Shown here: positions 24,975-38,102 of the stretch, one piece after another
How the letters are laid out: the number at the start of each line of letters is the position of its first letter
Position numbering within the stretch: the stretch's first letter is position 1
Assembly (NCBI GenBank): GCA_003255065.1
Contig: QAOA01004777.1
Coordinates: forward strand, 118,746-182,745
Direction of reading: 5' to 3'
Origin: Cercis canadensis
Taxonomy: Eukaryota > Streptophyta > Magnoliopsida > Fabales > Fabaceae
Length of the DNA stretch: 64,000 bases
Notes under the pieces: generated by a model
Databases searched by the model: none
What the model was told of the DNA's origin: nothing
What the model saw: only the letters and a program-made list of their open reading frames with translations
Program-made: the position numbers and the translations under genes

Positions 24975-26871
24975 TTGACCATAGAAAAGTAGTTGTGTCT
25001 AGGGAGAAGTAACTTACCGTTTAACTGGACTAAAGACATTCTTACTCTAGGCTAAGATCTTTTATCACTTTCTTGTTCTCAATAAAAAAAATGCTACCTG
25101 GGCTTCTACATCCCTAAATAAAAGGTTCTGTGGGTAACTCATCACTGATCACGCAAGATTACTATGGAGTTATACTTTACACCTTGTTGATTTTGACGAA
25201 CACTATCTATCTGCTTGAAGGAAAAAGATGACGACACATAGAAGTAGATCTGGCTCAACTGCATTCTTTGCCATGAACTGGTCCAGGTCTCCTTTATTGC
25301 ACCTAATCCAAGATCATTCTCCAAGTCATTTAGCCACTTCTTGGTATCAGCTTCTTCAGGCAACAGTAGAGAGAAAACCATATGTATTCTGATTCGTTCC
25401 AAATATAAATGATTCTTCATAAGCAAAAAGGTAGAGACCCGTGGAGATGAGGGGACTACAAAATTGATCCATCAGCTGCAATTTCTAAATCCTTGTGTCA
25501 CTACAAGATGTCATCTCTTCGTCACCAGAACATGATTATCTACAAAACAAACCTCGATTGTTAAATAAGAAGATAAAGAAGATCATTGTGTCTTCCCCAA
25601 TAATGAGGATGAAACTAGTTGCACTTTCCAATCTCTTGCGAATTTGACTAAAATTACTTGGGTTAATGGGCATAAAGATTGTTTGATGGAAGGAAGTAGA
25701 ACTTTTCATTTTGATTAAAATATATGAACAAATCTATTAAGGTTACATATTCATGCATAATGTAAATCTAAGTTCATTATTCATTTACATTCAAGAGTAT
25801 AGGATTTCTTATTACGTATATCAATTGCTGATCTAATTGTTAGGCTAACCAGAATTATATAATGTATGCATAAGATTTCATAGTTTTGAGAATGACTTAA
25901 TTGTGTCTTGATACATAAATATTTCCCTGTCTTAAAACGATCTTATTTTCTATATGCATATTTTTTTAATAATATATATTGAAGAAAACACGCAGGGAAG
26001 CCTATTNGAGAATGACTTAATTGTGTCTTGATACATAAATATTTCCCTGTCTTAAAACGATCTTATTTTTTCTATGCATATTTTTTTAATAATATATATT
26101 GAAGAAAACACGCAGGGAAGCCTATTGAAATCTTGTGAAGACTTCACAATTTTATTAATTTCTCTGCACATGTCGTCTATAGCTTTTCCACAAATAAAAA
26201 TCATATATTTAAAATTCTATTTCTATATACATATACATTTTTAATATTATTTTAATATTCACAAAACCAGATGGTCCAGCTAAAATTTTATGAAAACATA
26301 CAGTTTTTTTGAGATCCAATTAAGGGTTTGATTTAATCCGTTTGGTGTTAGTTCATTAGACTTAGGTTCTTAGTTTTTGAAAATTCATAATTGGAGATGA
26401 ACTTTCGATTATCCCAAAATCACTTTCTTGTTCTCATTCAATCAGTCAAACTGCGTTTCATGTATAATCTAAAAATTGGGAGATTATTATGATTTTGAGG
26501 GAAAAACGAAATACCTTACAGCTTTTTCTACAGAAAGAAAATATAGATGACGCATGTAGAAATTGATCTGGTGTGGCTGATCAAATCCAGACCATTATCA
26601 ACTCTTATCTTTGCGTTTTGGATCAATACCTCTTTCTTCTTCATCATCCTTGGATCTGCCACTTCTCTCTATCACTGGGAAGAAAGTGGTCAAGGAAAGA
26701 GATTGAGGCTAGGCAAATAGAATCTAGAAAAATCCTTATTTATAGGACTACAATATCTCATTAGGTTATATGCTGAAGAGCTGTATTGCTTGTGCAGCCC
26801 AACATATTAAGCATTAGATATTAAATACATATAGAGATCATTTGAGCCCAAATACATCCTTGTAATTTCTA

Positions 26872-27106
26872 AATGGTTTAAATGTATAACAGGTTCTTAT
26901 AGTTTGAACGAATTTTGAATCATATCTTTATAGTTTTTTTTTTTTTATCTTTATAGTTTGAATTTTTTTTTAATTGGATTCTTGCAGTCACCCACAATTA
27001 TAACTTCGTCAATTTAGTATACACATAACAAATAACTTGTCTATGTGGCAATAAAAGAAATTGACATAGCGCCAAAGTAGCACAAAAATTGCCACTTCAT
27101 CATCTT
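26872..27106. repeat. Single arm of a palindromic MULE-like MITE
   Basis: Runs from GGTTTAAATGTATAACAGG through TTGAACGAATTTTGAATCA to AAAATTGCCACTTCATC and matches one arm of the full foldback element at 48,628-49,110. The second arm is not seen here. Confidence 0.5.
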
Positions 27107-27798
27107 TCATCTTAAAGTTTGAAGTTGATAAAGATTTGAAATTAAATTGATTTGTCTAGTTTAAAATTTCAACTTTCATTTTTCTTTCTTATAAAAAAAT
27201 ATGAAATGTCAATTATGATATATAGACTATTTAGTATTATTAAATAACTAATTTGGCTGCTTTTTCCATCTTTAATCTGATGGGCAACCATTTCAATTTC
27301 TTCCTCACCTTGTGCCTCAAGCCATCATATTGTTCGTATCAAACTAAGCAAGAGACGTGAAATAATTTATAGCAAACCCTAGCTCTTGATAGTTACTTGA
27401 TCTTGGAGGATAGTGAACAACATCTACCAGCTGCAAGTTCATACCCTACCAAGAGCTAGTGTTTGAGCAAAATATCTTCATAGTTCATACCCTACCAAAC
27501 AGAACTTTGAGGTACACTTTTGGCCAAACTCACCGAGTTATAATAATTCACATGAACAGATGCTTTTATTTTGTTTTGTTTTGTTTTTTGGTTATTTGAA
27601 TATGCTTTGCTGAATTATTAGAGTGCCCCTCTGTCAAGTGTGAACTAGTGAACGTCGCATTATAAATTGAATAAAGCAAGTGAATATTTTGTACATGGCA
27701 ATCAATTTCAACTTTCAACATCAATCTTGTATGCAAAACCTTTGGGTGTAGGAAAAGGAAAGTTGCTTACTTGCTCAGAGAACCAAAACAATGACCAT

Positions 27799-27870
27799 TT
27801 CTGCAGCGTTCTTGGGGTCTTGGACAATTTGGCAACATTATGACTGTTCTTGAACCAGCACAAAAGATGG
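27799..27870 (+). pseudogene. Cytokinin dehydrogenase fragment (plus strand), unit 2
   Basis: CTGCAGCGTTCTTGGGG followed by GGACAATTTGGCAAC and CTTGAACCAGCACAAAAG corresponds to the cytokinin dehydrogenase VLGGLGQFG...LEPA.K signature, spread over shifted frames. Counterpart of 12,686-12,757, and longer at its 5' side. Confidence 0.6.
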
Positions 27871-28346
27871 TGAATGAGTATCAAGTATTTATATTTTCGC
27901 ATCTCTCAAAATGGGTAAAATGACTAAAAAAATACACTTTTGTAAAGTATTTATATATATGGAATAGTTTAAAAATTATTTATCGGTTTGGGAAAGTTTT
28001 AATTAAATTATTGATAGGTATAAAGAGGAAAAAGTCACACTACTTTATAAGTATCGTGACTCCAAGGACCACGCTACTTTGAAGTAACATGACTCTACTT
28101 TAAAATAGCATGACTCCACTTTAAAGTAGCATATAGCGCGACTCATAGAGTCCGCGTCCCCTGANCCTGAATAAAATAATGAAAAATACATTATTTATGT
28201 AAAAAAAATTGTACAATGCTCACTGCTCCATTTTAAAAAATTATTTTTCAAACTGTATTTTATTAATCAATTTGCCCTCAAAATGAGTAAAGCTCGTAAA
28301 AATTCTCAATTGAATATATTTTATGACATAACCTATGAATTTTTCC

Positions 28347-28410
28347 AGGTGAAATAAAAAAGAAGTGATGATGCCAAATTGTCCAAGACCTCGAAGAACG
28401 CTGTAGAAAA
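28347..28410 (-). pseudogene. Cytokinin dehydrogenase fragment (minus strand), unit 2
   Basis: Same GLGQFG-type stretch as the unit 1 minus-strand fragment, on the strand opposite to the 27,799 fragment and about 480 bases from it. Confidence 0.6.
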
Positions 28411-29355
28411 AGGTCACTGTTTATTCTATGATGTTGATTGAAACACCATTTCTGTTTTTCCATGTATCTATCACGACGACGTTTTAAGAATTTATATTTC
28501 TTTAGGTGTGACTTGAACTAGACCACTTTCATTCATGAAACAAGCTAGTACTCATCAAAGTAAATGGCACATGATGAAACATTCAATCCGGAACAAGTTC
28601 ATAGGACCAAAAAGTTGTTAAAATGTTGTTAATTTATTCCAATTTCTCCTACAACTTCGCTTTTGATTTTTAGATTTTTTTTAAAATAAAACGAAGGAAA
28701 AATATTCTCATGCAAAAATTTGAAGAAAAATGTCATTTGGTTTGTTACCATAAAAAATTATTAAAATATTTCAGAGTTATATAATTATTTTATTTATATC
28801 TAAATTTTGAATACAATAATTATGTAATAAATAGAATAATTATCTTTAAAAATAAATTAATAATTACATATTTTACATATAATAATCACATAATTAATTA
28901 GAAGTATTATTGTTATTTTTCATGTCTACCAACCAACTTGTCTTTATTTCAAATTTTGCACTCGGACTTCATTTTCCTTGAATGAACTTATTTTAAATAA
29001 GAAGTTCAATCAAAAACAAATAAATTGTGTCATTAGATAAGTAGATAAATGTTGGCCAAAATAAGATAAACAGATAAACAAACACTATTTTTCTTTAGTT
29101 TGGGGTATTGAGAGAACAAAAATTAGAAACATACTGTTTACTTCTATAAATATAACTAAAATTCAGCATTAGAACAATGGTAAAATAGATAATAATTTAT
29201 ATTAAATAAATTAAATTCCATTATTTCAAGTTTTTCTATCATACACTAAATATAAATTTAGTGCTCACATAAAAAAAATTATAAAAATTTAATGCTAAAC
29301 ATAAATTATTAGAAATGAGCAGTTTATAAATATCCAAGTATTACCAAAATTAACA

Positions 29356-29455
29356 ATTTTTTTCTGATAAAAGAACTTAATAAATTAAACAAGGAAAAAG
29401 GATACAAAGTAAGTAGGACTAAAGGCCCTACTAAAACAAAACCAAGGAAATTGCT
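29356..29455 (-). mobile_element. Possible 3' tail of a truncated LINE
   Basis: Read on the minus strand this is TTTGTATCCTTTTTCC, TTTAATTTATTAAG and TTCTTTTATCAG followed by A's, which resembles plant L1-type LINE 3' ends. No reverse transcriptase is present, so if real it is strongly 5'-truncated. Confidence 0.35.
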
Positions 29456-29709
29456 ATAAAAAAAAATTTACAAAATATCATACAAACAATACTCTATATA
29501 TTTTCACATCAAAAACAATACTTCATATATTTGTTATTGTATAATTTCAAACTAGTATAATAAATTTACTTATCATTACAGCTTTTACCTCAGTTGTTTA
29601 GCCTATACCATGCCTTACAAAGCAATACACCATGTCATTTATACAACCAATGCCACAATTTGGTCTGCAACTCTACAAAAACTAAAATATATGGCTAGGA
29701 CAGCCAAAC

Positions 29710-32700
29710 TCAGTTGTTATTAGACCCTTCAGCATTGGGAGCAGGTGGATTTTGTTCTTGTGCAGCTGCCCTTCTAAAAGTTGACCTAATCTGAGAGCCT
29801 TCAGCAGTGGGGGCAGAAGAGGGATTTTGTTCTGATGGATTTTGTTCTGGTGCAGATGCCCTTTTAAAAATTGGCCCTAGTTGAATTCCCGCAGTAGAGG
29901 AACCATCATGAGAACTTGCTTGGCCAGATTCAGCTTTGTGTCTATTCTTTTCCTTCACCTTTTGTGCCCAACCAACAAGGCCCACTTGCACATGCTCATC
30001 AAATATTGCCTTCTTAAAATGAGTTCCCATCTACATTGATTGAGAAATGATAATTGTTAATAAAATGAGGCTTGAATTTCAATCAATTCAGATCATGACT
30101 ATGAAAAGGCTTGACCGAGGTTCGGATCTTTGGCTGAAAAAAGCATTTGCTTTGAAAAATGACCAAAATGCCCCTCAACCGATGTAGTTATTATGTTAAT
30201 ATATGTAATTATCATGTGTAAGATATGTGATTATTGTGTTTAGTATGTGGTTATCATGTTCACATATAAATAGAATAACCACAAACAAAATATAGACATA
30301 GCTCGACGGGTATTTTAATGATTTTGCAAGGTAGACAAACCAAATGGTCTTATTTTTCATCTTCTGCTACCTCAATTTCACTTTCCAAATTTTAATTCAG
30401 AAAATATTCTAAATTTCAATTTTGATAGCAATTCAAACGCACCTGTGCAACAATTGCATAAAGGGGTAGGGTGCTGTAGCTGCAGAGGACCTGAATAAAT
30501 ACCCTGAAACCCCAAGCCAAGAAGGGGGAGAAAGAAGAAAGAATGAAGTTCAGCACACAAAGAAACAAAGAAAGAAGTTATGCACAAAAATCGAACTTCA
30601 TTTCGGTGTTGCAGTTACCCAATGATGAGCCTTGGGACAATGTAACGGATTTGTCCCATAATACAGGAGTCAAAGCCATACGTAACCTGAAATACCAAGG
30701 CCAATTAAGAGTATATTCATTCCAAAATCAGAAGGGACAAAGAAAATTGAAAGAATTTGCTTACCCAAATCCAGAAAAAGAATGCTATCTCAAAAGAATT
30801 CTGGAAAAGGATAAAGTGAATCAAGAAGAGGACAATGTAGGGCCGGTGAAACCAAAAGTGGTCGTCCGATGGTTGAACCACTAATTCACCTTCAATGGCT
30901 GCATGCTTCTCAGCTACTTCATGAGCTAATTGGATAATTACATGCTCCAGCTTAGTGCCCACAGCAAGCAGAAGCTGATAGAATGAAAAAAGGCAACAAT
31001 GATATATACTTGAAGAGTAAGTTACAAGTTGGGGTACAAAAACAATTAGGAAAGAAAGTTACAAATGTTTGGTCCTTCAACACATCAAATTGCATGGAGA
31101 AATTACATATGCAGACATTCCCATGCATATTCTTTTTTTTTTTTTTTTTTTTTTTNTGGTTACATAGGGGCACAATGTGATGGGTAAAAGGGACGAGAGT
31201 ACATGGGAGGGATAGAATCCATAACATCAAAAACTAGAGGAGGTGCCACTAAACTCACATGTATTTTTTCTTTTTTTTTTTGTTAAATAGGAGCGGGGAA
31301 AGGGGGAGGGGAGTACATGACAAGTAACATCAAACCCTCTATGACTAGAAGAGGTACCACAAGACTCACAGGTCATTAGCCCCCATGCATATTCCGTTAA
31401 CAAGAAGCCAAAACTGCTAGAAAGGCCAACACTTGCACACACACAACACGTCTACAACCACAATGAATTGAGGAAAAATACAAAGAAGAGAGGAATTCCC
31501 ATGTAATGCTACACAAGTTGTTATTCTCAGATGAACATTACAAATTATGAAATGCAAGCAAAACTTCAAAAAGAAAGAAAAAACATTGAAATTGTATCTT
31601 CCTTAATAAATGTTAAAAACAAAGCTTGTGACTTAGACACAAGTAGGTTGAATTATTTGTCACCCCATTGATAGATGGGTGATAAAGGGTTAACCCATGG
31701 ATATCCATCAGACTAAATTTCCATAACTGGACTCATAATTTATGCGATGCCAACATCAGTTTTCTACCTTGTGCATTTTCTTTCTCTGTGTTTATTTCAG
31801 AGGTAAACAAGCGCAAACTATCCTACTCCTTAGCCAACCACCATTTGATTTCTCACATGAACTCCATTCCTCAGCCAATCCTTTCTGTTTCCTCCACAAA
31901 AAAAAAAATCTGGCGCACTGTTTCAGGGCAAAAAGATTTGCAAGAATCCACAACTCTCTTCCTCTGTCTCTCCCATCATTCTCTAGCCAAAAAACCATAA
32001 AAGATAGCTCCTATGATATGCACCAGTATCTGGCTTACTGTACAAATCAGTCATGTTCAAACCTATAGACAGGTTTGGCAGGGACACAAACTTCATTGAG
32101 ATTGATTACATAAAAATGTCCCCACTGAGAAATGATTAAGATGGATGGCTAGAAAGTTACGTGATATAAAATCAATTTGCTCTAGAATCAATAACCAATG
32201 GATAAATCCAGCTCAGATCCACACTTGAACTCCAGCAGAAAAATCCCCAAGAGTTGGTTGTTTTTTTTTTTTTCAAAAACTATATCTTTCCTTTTTACAG
32301 CCAGTGGTTTCATGGTGTTTCGTAAAATGGTAAAGAAAATGAGATCTAACGGAGGTCCTCTTTTTCACCCAAAGGCGGCATGAATTTTCGGCTTGGAAGA
32401 CAAAGAAACTACAAAGGAGCAATTAAGGCTCCATCCTAATTTAACTTATCTTAAACTTTAACAAGATAATATTATGAGGATGTAACTACCCAACTAGCTA
32501 AAACCATATTCCAGTCAACCCATTTACCACAAGTAAGTAAAACATATTAGATTGTAGTAAGTAACATTGCTAATCGTATGAGATTTTGTACTATAATAGT
32601 TCGAATTGGAAGGATAACTGAGATCAAGTTCCTGGTAAGTATGCAGAGAAAGAAAGCAGCAGAAAAGTATGGTTCAGCACCAGGTTAATGGAAAAAACAG

Positions 32701-35700
32701 CTTGGTTCTGTTTGAACTATCTTTATTTGAATTATTAAGAAACTTCATACAACTCTTTTAATTTATTTTTTCTATTCTATCCACAAAAATTATCATGTTG
32801 CACAAATTCACACACAATGATGAGTCTGCAAGCAGAGTAAAATACATGCACAACTCTTAATTTGTCCGCAAGAAAGAGAGAAATAACTTAATTAAGATAC
32901 TTACAAAGAAAGGAAAGAAAGCTATCCAGAAATATGTATGCCAACCTGGAAGAATAAGGAAAACATCTCAATTTCAAGATTGAAAGTAATGTTCAATGAC
33001 AACTAGCAAAACCAAAAAGCAATAAGTGTGCATGTGAGTTTCCTTTCCTTTTCATCTATAGGATACTAGCACTGTTATTTTAAAGAATTTTCAGGCATTC
33101 GTTCTTGAAAGAGGTAAGATGGCAATCCCTCATTGTGTGATGGTAGAAAAGAAATTATGGAAGTCTTGATACATGTACGCTTTGCTCAATACGACGAAAG
33201 ATTGAGGAATCAAAACATTTTTCATTTTAGTTTCTCCTCTTTAAATATGTAATGATATTAAACAAACTCCTAATCCATCACAAGAGTATTTGGCTCACAA
33301 GAAATGCTGTCGAACAATATCCATTTGTTTAAAAGAGAAGATATAAGTACATTATAACAGAAGTCTAGAGTGAAATAGAATACCACTAATGTTAAGCAAC
33401 AAGAAGACGACCACGAAAACCCAAAGATACCAACTGCAACCATAAAAATATAATGGTGACCACACAGAATCAGTAATTTTACACAGTAAGGCAAAATCTA
33501 TCTGATAAATAAGTGTGATAAGCATAGAAGCATTACTATTTAGCACAAAGTTATTGTAGGATATTTACTGTGTTACCCTCTGAGGGTATTTCTGTAATTC
33601 TGATAATTACATAATACAGCAGAATTACAGAAATACACTTAGAGGGTAACACAGTAGAATATCCAACAGTTATTATATGGAAGAACTTACCTTATACCAA
33701 CAACTTTCTTGAAATCATCTTCAAGGGCACGTATCATGTATTTGTGAAAATTGAACTTTAGATTTCCCCTGCAGTGGGTCTATAACAGAGAAACATACAA
33801 AAGAACAGTATTAGTATTCTTGCTAGGAGGCTAAGCTACTAGCTTATTATCAGCTTAAAGATTATTTGAACACAAATATTGCATGCTAGAATCTTACCAT
33901 TATGAAACCTAGCCGTAATGTCACATAATCTTGTTTTGTCACAGAGCCATAAAATTGTTTGAAGAAGGAATGCTGGAAGAAACATTCAAGATTAGAAATA
34001 ACTAGAAACTTAAATATACACAGCAAAGGAACTTAGCTATGACTATTTCTGATATTACTAATTTATCATGTAGTCTGCACAAAGGATCGACAGCTTTTTT
34101 TCTTTTTTTAAATCCCTCAAGGATTGTTAATCTGAACTCAGAAATATCATTAAAAGAACTAAATAGTGATAATTAAAGTAAAAGGTAAAAAATAAATGGG
34201 CAACAAGCCTTAACTAATGCTTTGGAAATAAACTGGATGCCAATACCATGTTAAAAAAAAAAATCTTTACTCTAAAATATCAGGAANAAAATCTTTACGC
34301 TAAAATATCAGGAATTCCCCTACCAATGTATGTCAAGCTAAACATCCATCCCCTCAAAAAAATAAGGGTATCTCATGTAATATCATCTAAGGTGCATGCA
34401 AATTCTAGTATGATAGAAGAAAAGAAATCGCTTGACAAGAAGCAAAAGACTGGACATAGACAAGCAGGAAAAATACCAAATAAATGTTTGCACGTGTAGG
34501 GCGCATTATATCGGGATTATAATCACCAATAATATCTTATCTTCTCTACCTGTCTCTGTATACCATTCTTTCATTATATCGTTTGAGCTTAGCAACAAGA
34601 ATGCCCAGCAAGAAGGTAGAGGGCAGACAGAATATCATAAAGGAAATCTAGCATGACATGAGCAGAATCTATATTCAGATTTTCAGACTGTGAAAGAATT
34701 ACAGATAACTTACCAACCAACCCAGCAGGGCATAATCTTTACCGAAACCCAGAAAACGATCCTTAATAAATGCATGTTGATGAACATGAGTGAACTTTGG
34801 TTTCAAAACTGCCATTATCCAATATGCAAATCAGGGTTATGAGGAAAGAAATAAACTTAATAGACAGCCTTTATGGAGTTAAACAATTTAATTTGTTAAA
34901 TTCTTATCAATAGCTTAAGGGGTCATTCAAACAGAACAATAACCAGTATAAAATAACATCATGTTGACTGCATATAAAATTTGATTATCACCAAACAGCA
35001 CACACTCCACAGGTTAAATTATTAGACACGGTATAACTGCAACTGGTGAAATTGCTTACCTTTTGATTCAAAGTTCTCTTTTGCAATTGAATCTTCCCAA
35101 TGCTTCCACTGTCGTATCTATATCATGACAGTTGGATTATAAATAAGGTTTTTTGAAAAAAGCATAGCTTAGAACAAAAGTGTATTAGATACTTACTCTT
35201 GCTCCTCCAAAAACAATAGTCAGAACACAAAATGTCACATGGACGAGGGCAAGGACGAAAATGAAGACATGCAGATGATGCAGCGCTTCCACAGATAATA
35301 ATGGTACCTTGTTCTGCAAAGAGAAATTTACAGAATGAGATACTTAGCCATCTGGAAACACCTAGAAATATCAAGGGAGTAACACAGAAAATCATTAAGA
35401 AATTAAATTTAAAATAATATCATGCATAAAAAACATTTAAAAAAAAAAATAGTGCAGTTAAATCTCATTAAAGTGACAAAAATATGTAGATCAACACTAA
35501 GTAATTTTTTTATATTCAAGCTCCTAACATAGAAAATATCTCTTACAAGATATGAGTATTAAATCAGATTTCACTCTGGAGACAACCTCATTTTCCACTT
35601 GTGTACACAAGAAAGGTTTCAGAGCTCTCGATTGTATCACTAGAACCATATTGCAAGAGAGGGAGAAAGAAGATTTTCACCTTCTTATTAACTCACTTTA

Positions 35701-38102
35701 TGAAATATGACACCAGTCACTTGCCAACTATTACCAAATTATTAGCACTGAAACTCGTCAAGTTATTTAATATAACAATCCCATGAAAGATCCACGTCAA
35801 CATCATGTTTCTAGACTTCAATGACATATGCTAAAGCATTCAATGAATGAGAAGCTTCTTGCTTTCATTCTCTAATTCAAAGAAAGAATCCAGAAACTTT
35901 AAGATTAGAAATTTGATGCTCATAGAAATCTTACTGATTCTTGTTCCAGCAAGCCTTACTACAGGTGAACTATGACATGTAGAAGACTTGCAGATAGTAA
36001 TAGAATATTCAGCATTGCAAATTCTAAGGGCATAAAAAAACAAACAACTTTAAGAATAAGGTTATAATCAAGTAATGATCGGTGTCATTTGTTTTTTGGC
36101 TAATAAATTATCCATGTCAATTATTTATAAAATATGGACCCAACTCCAGTCAACCGTCAACACATAGGACCTGATAATATTCAGTTGCCGAAAAGATACA
36201 CATACACACCCATATAAATGCTACTGCATTACTTAAAGAGCATCATAATGAATGAAGAATTTTAGCAAGTATCCTTCAATGTGATGATTTTGTTACATAT
36301 AACTACTTCCTCTGATTGTCTACAACAGGAGCCAACCAAGTGAATTCACTGTACACAATTTCCTAGCAGAGGCCAAGGCAGATATATCCACCTTGGTCCA
36401 CAATACTAAGATTATATGTTCCCATCCAAGAAAATGATGTCATAGGATAGAACAATAGTCAGGAAAGAAGTGTTTAAATGTAAAAAAATATTTATCAAAA
36501 CCTAAAAAATAACATTTAACTGAGACTCCATTTAAGAATGATAAGATGAAAGAAAATGCTATGCAAGAAATGAGCTCAAAGTATGTCTACCTAAATGGTA
36601 TATTTATTTCATCCCTCCCTTTCCATTTTCATTTCTCCCATGGTTTTCAAACAAAGCTTTAGAACAGAAAGCATTTGTTTCAAACTTCACAATAAAACAG
36701 GCTTAGCTCCTCGTAGTCAGAACCCAGATAAGTAATTTAATGATAGCGCACTAAAATTTTGTCTCTTTCCTTTTAATACTTTTCTTGCCCCCTCAAATTA
36801 CAAAGCTACATGATTCTAGTCAAAATGCATATACATCGTGGCTGAAGCATATTTTGACAGCTTCAAGAGAATAACCTGCCTAATTCCATCAAAGATTCTT
36901 CCTTTTTCAGAGAAAATAAATCTAGACAAAGATTATAAACTGAAATGACACAAATGTCTAGAAAACTTTTTCTTGCCCCTTCAAATTACAAATCGACATG
37001 ATTCTCAACAAAATGCATATACATCGTGGCTAAAGCACATTTTGACAGCTACAAGATGATAACCTGCCTAATTCTATCAAAGATTCTTCCTTTTCAGAGA
37101 AAATAAATCTAAGATTATAAACTGAAATGACACAAATGTCTGGAAAACTTTTTCTTGCCCCCTCAAACAACAAATCTACATGATTCTCAACAAAATGTAC
37201 ATACATCGTGGCTGAAGCACATTTTGACAGCTACAAGAGAATATAAAGTGCCTAATTCTATCAAAGATTCTTCCTTTTCAGAGAAAAGAAATCTAGACAA
37301 AGATTATAAACTGAAATGAGACATCTGGGAATTAGCAAAATTGGAAAAATTAAACACACACAAAAGCACAGATAAATGTACGCAGTTCGGCAATTGGCCC
37401 AATTTGCATGCATCCATGGAGAATCATCAACAGGAAAATCCCACTCCCATACCACAAAGTACAATTCCCCAACAACAAACACCATTAAAGTCAACTGAAG
37501 AATGTTGTGTGGTACCTTACGGGCACAGTACCCGGCTGTGGACACTGCCTCGGACTCTTCCTCTGTGGCCTCGGCAAAAAGTCGCCTTGCAGTGCCAGAA
37601 ATGGCAGGGAAAGAGAAAAAGCTCTGGAAATGTGATGTGGGTGTTTTTGTTTCTTGATGTTCTTTCTCCGCTAGGCTACAGGGCAGCATATGCCGCGTCA
37701 AACCCGGTGGAACACAGATTTTGGTTATGGCATTTTGCAACACCGTCAGCAGCAGAGATATGAAACCCAAAAGCATCAACTCTGAGAAGAAAAAATTCAA
37801 ATATTAACAAACCCATTTGCCAGATCATAAATTTCTGCAAACCCATTGAAGGGAATGGACGAGAAATGCCGGACAAATAGAATGCAGAGAGAGAAAATAA
37901 AAAACTAAAAATAAAAACCTTCTTTGATTTTCTGAAGGGCTTCAAAGAGCGGCTTCTGGTTCTTCTTCTTGAGATATTTTCCGCCATAATGAAGGAGACG
38001 TTCAACGGCGAGAGAAATGGCGACGATTACAGTGCAAACACCAGCGACTACCCATGTGGGTGTGAACTCTAAAGTTTCTCCTTCTCCTTCCCCTCCACTC
38101 AT
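29710..38102 (-). CDS. MLO1: MLO family seven-transmembrane protein, MLO1-like
   Basis: Complete gene. Exons: 38102-37919, 37781-37516, 35313-35197, 35117-35060, 34808-34714, 33972-33898, 33779-33691, 33433-33384, 32945-32905, 30974-30765, 30686-30619, 30503-30443, 30030-29710. All introns are GT-AG and phases agree, giving 544 residues, normal for MLO. It starts MSGGEGEGETLEFTPTWVVA (extracellular N-end and first span), then the conserved cysteines, VPLLSVEALHHLH, GFIMTHC, the VGISWYLW and GWHTYFWIAF spans, SDDHFWF and YGFDSCIMGQ. The cytosolic tail carries the calmodulin-binding segment VGLVGWAQKVKEK. It resembles Arabidopsis MLO1 most, so clade II rather than the clade V genes best known for powdery-mildew susceptibility. 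MLOs act as calmodulin-regulated membrane calcium channels. Introns carry SINE-like copies, a MITE and a tandem repeat without damage to splice sites. Confidence 0.95.
31130..31397 (-). repeat. Two adjacent SINE-like copies in MLO intron 9
   Basis: Two direct copies, each ending in a poly-A tail on the minus strand (31,135-31,155 with an N, and 31,264-31,281). Shared core on the minus strand: GTGGCACCTCCTCTAGT and GTGGTACCTCTTCTAGTC. The head of the better copy reads GGGGGCTAATGACCTGTGAG. Confidence 0.55.
33556..33667. mobile_element. Small foldback MITE in MLO intron 7
   Basis: About 112 bases consisting almost only of two inverted arms: GGATATTTACTGTGTTACCC...TTTCTGTAATTCTG and its near-complement CAGAATTACAGAAA...GGGTAACACAGTAGAATATCC, with a loop of about 15 bases. 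AGTTATT stands on both sides (33,549-33,555 and 33,668-33,674) as a target duplication. It lies 23 bases from the exon 7 donor. Confidence 0.8.
36781..37330. repeat. Three-copy ~185-bp tandem repeat in MLO intron 2
   Basis: Direct copies starting TTTCTTGCCCC at about 36,781, 36,969 and 37,151, with ATACATCGTGGCTGAAGCA and CAAAGATTCTTCCTTTT in each. The unit extends close to exon 2 but does not enter it. Confidence 0.8.

Larger units (their letters stand above)
22930..29300. other. 3' flank of RLP copy 2, no intact gene
   Basis: Paralogous to the unit 1 flank with interruptions: a foldback MITE (23,399-23,768), a segment at 24,007-24,145 matching 13,069-13,180, contig-end duplications at N 23,814 and N 26,007, and 26,420-27,800, which is absent from unit 1. 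A 94-codon minus-strand frame at 25,142-25,426 (with PEEADTKKWLNDLENDLG) has a partial, frame-shifted counterpart at about 10,250-10,450. It looks coding but I do not recognise it. Confidence 0.65.

Noticed and set aside
29710-30030. Last MLO exon as an independent 106-residue gene starting with ATG
   Set aside because: The ATG directly follows a splice acceptor and continues the conserved AQ/MGTHFKKAIF junction of MLO proteins.
31742-32068. 108-codon frame inside MLO intron 9
   Set aside because: Low-complexity and serine/phenylalanine-rich, overlapped by equally open frames, inside a well-defined intron; no family resemblance.
37341-37763. 140-codon plus-strand frame opposite MLO exon 2
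   Set aside because: It is the antisense shadow of exon 2 and its flanking intron.
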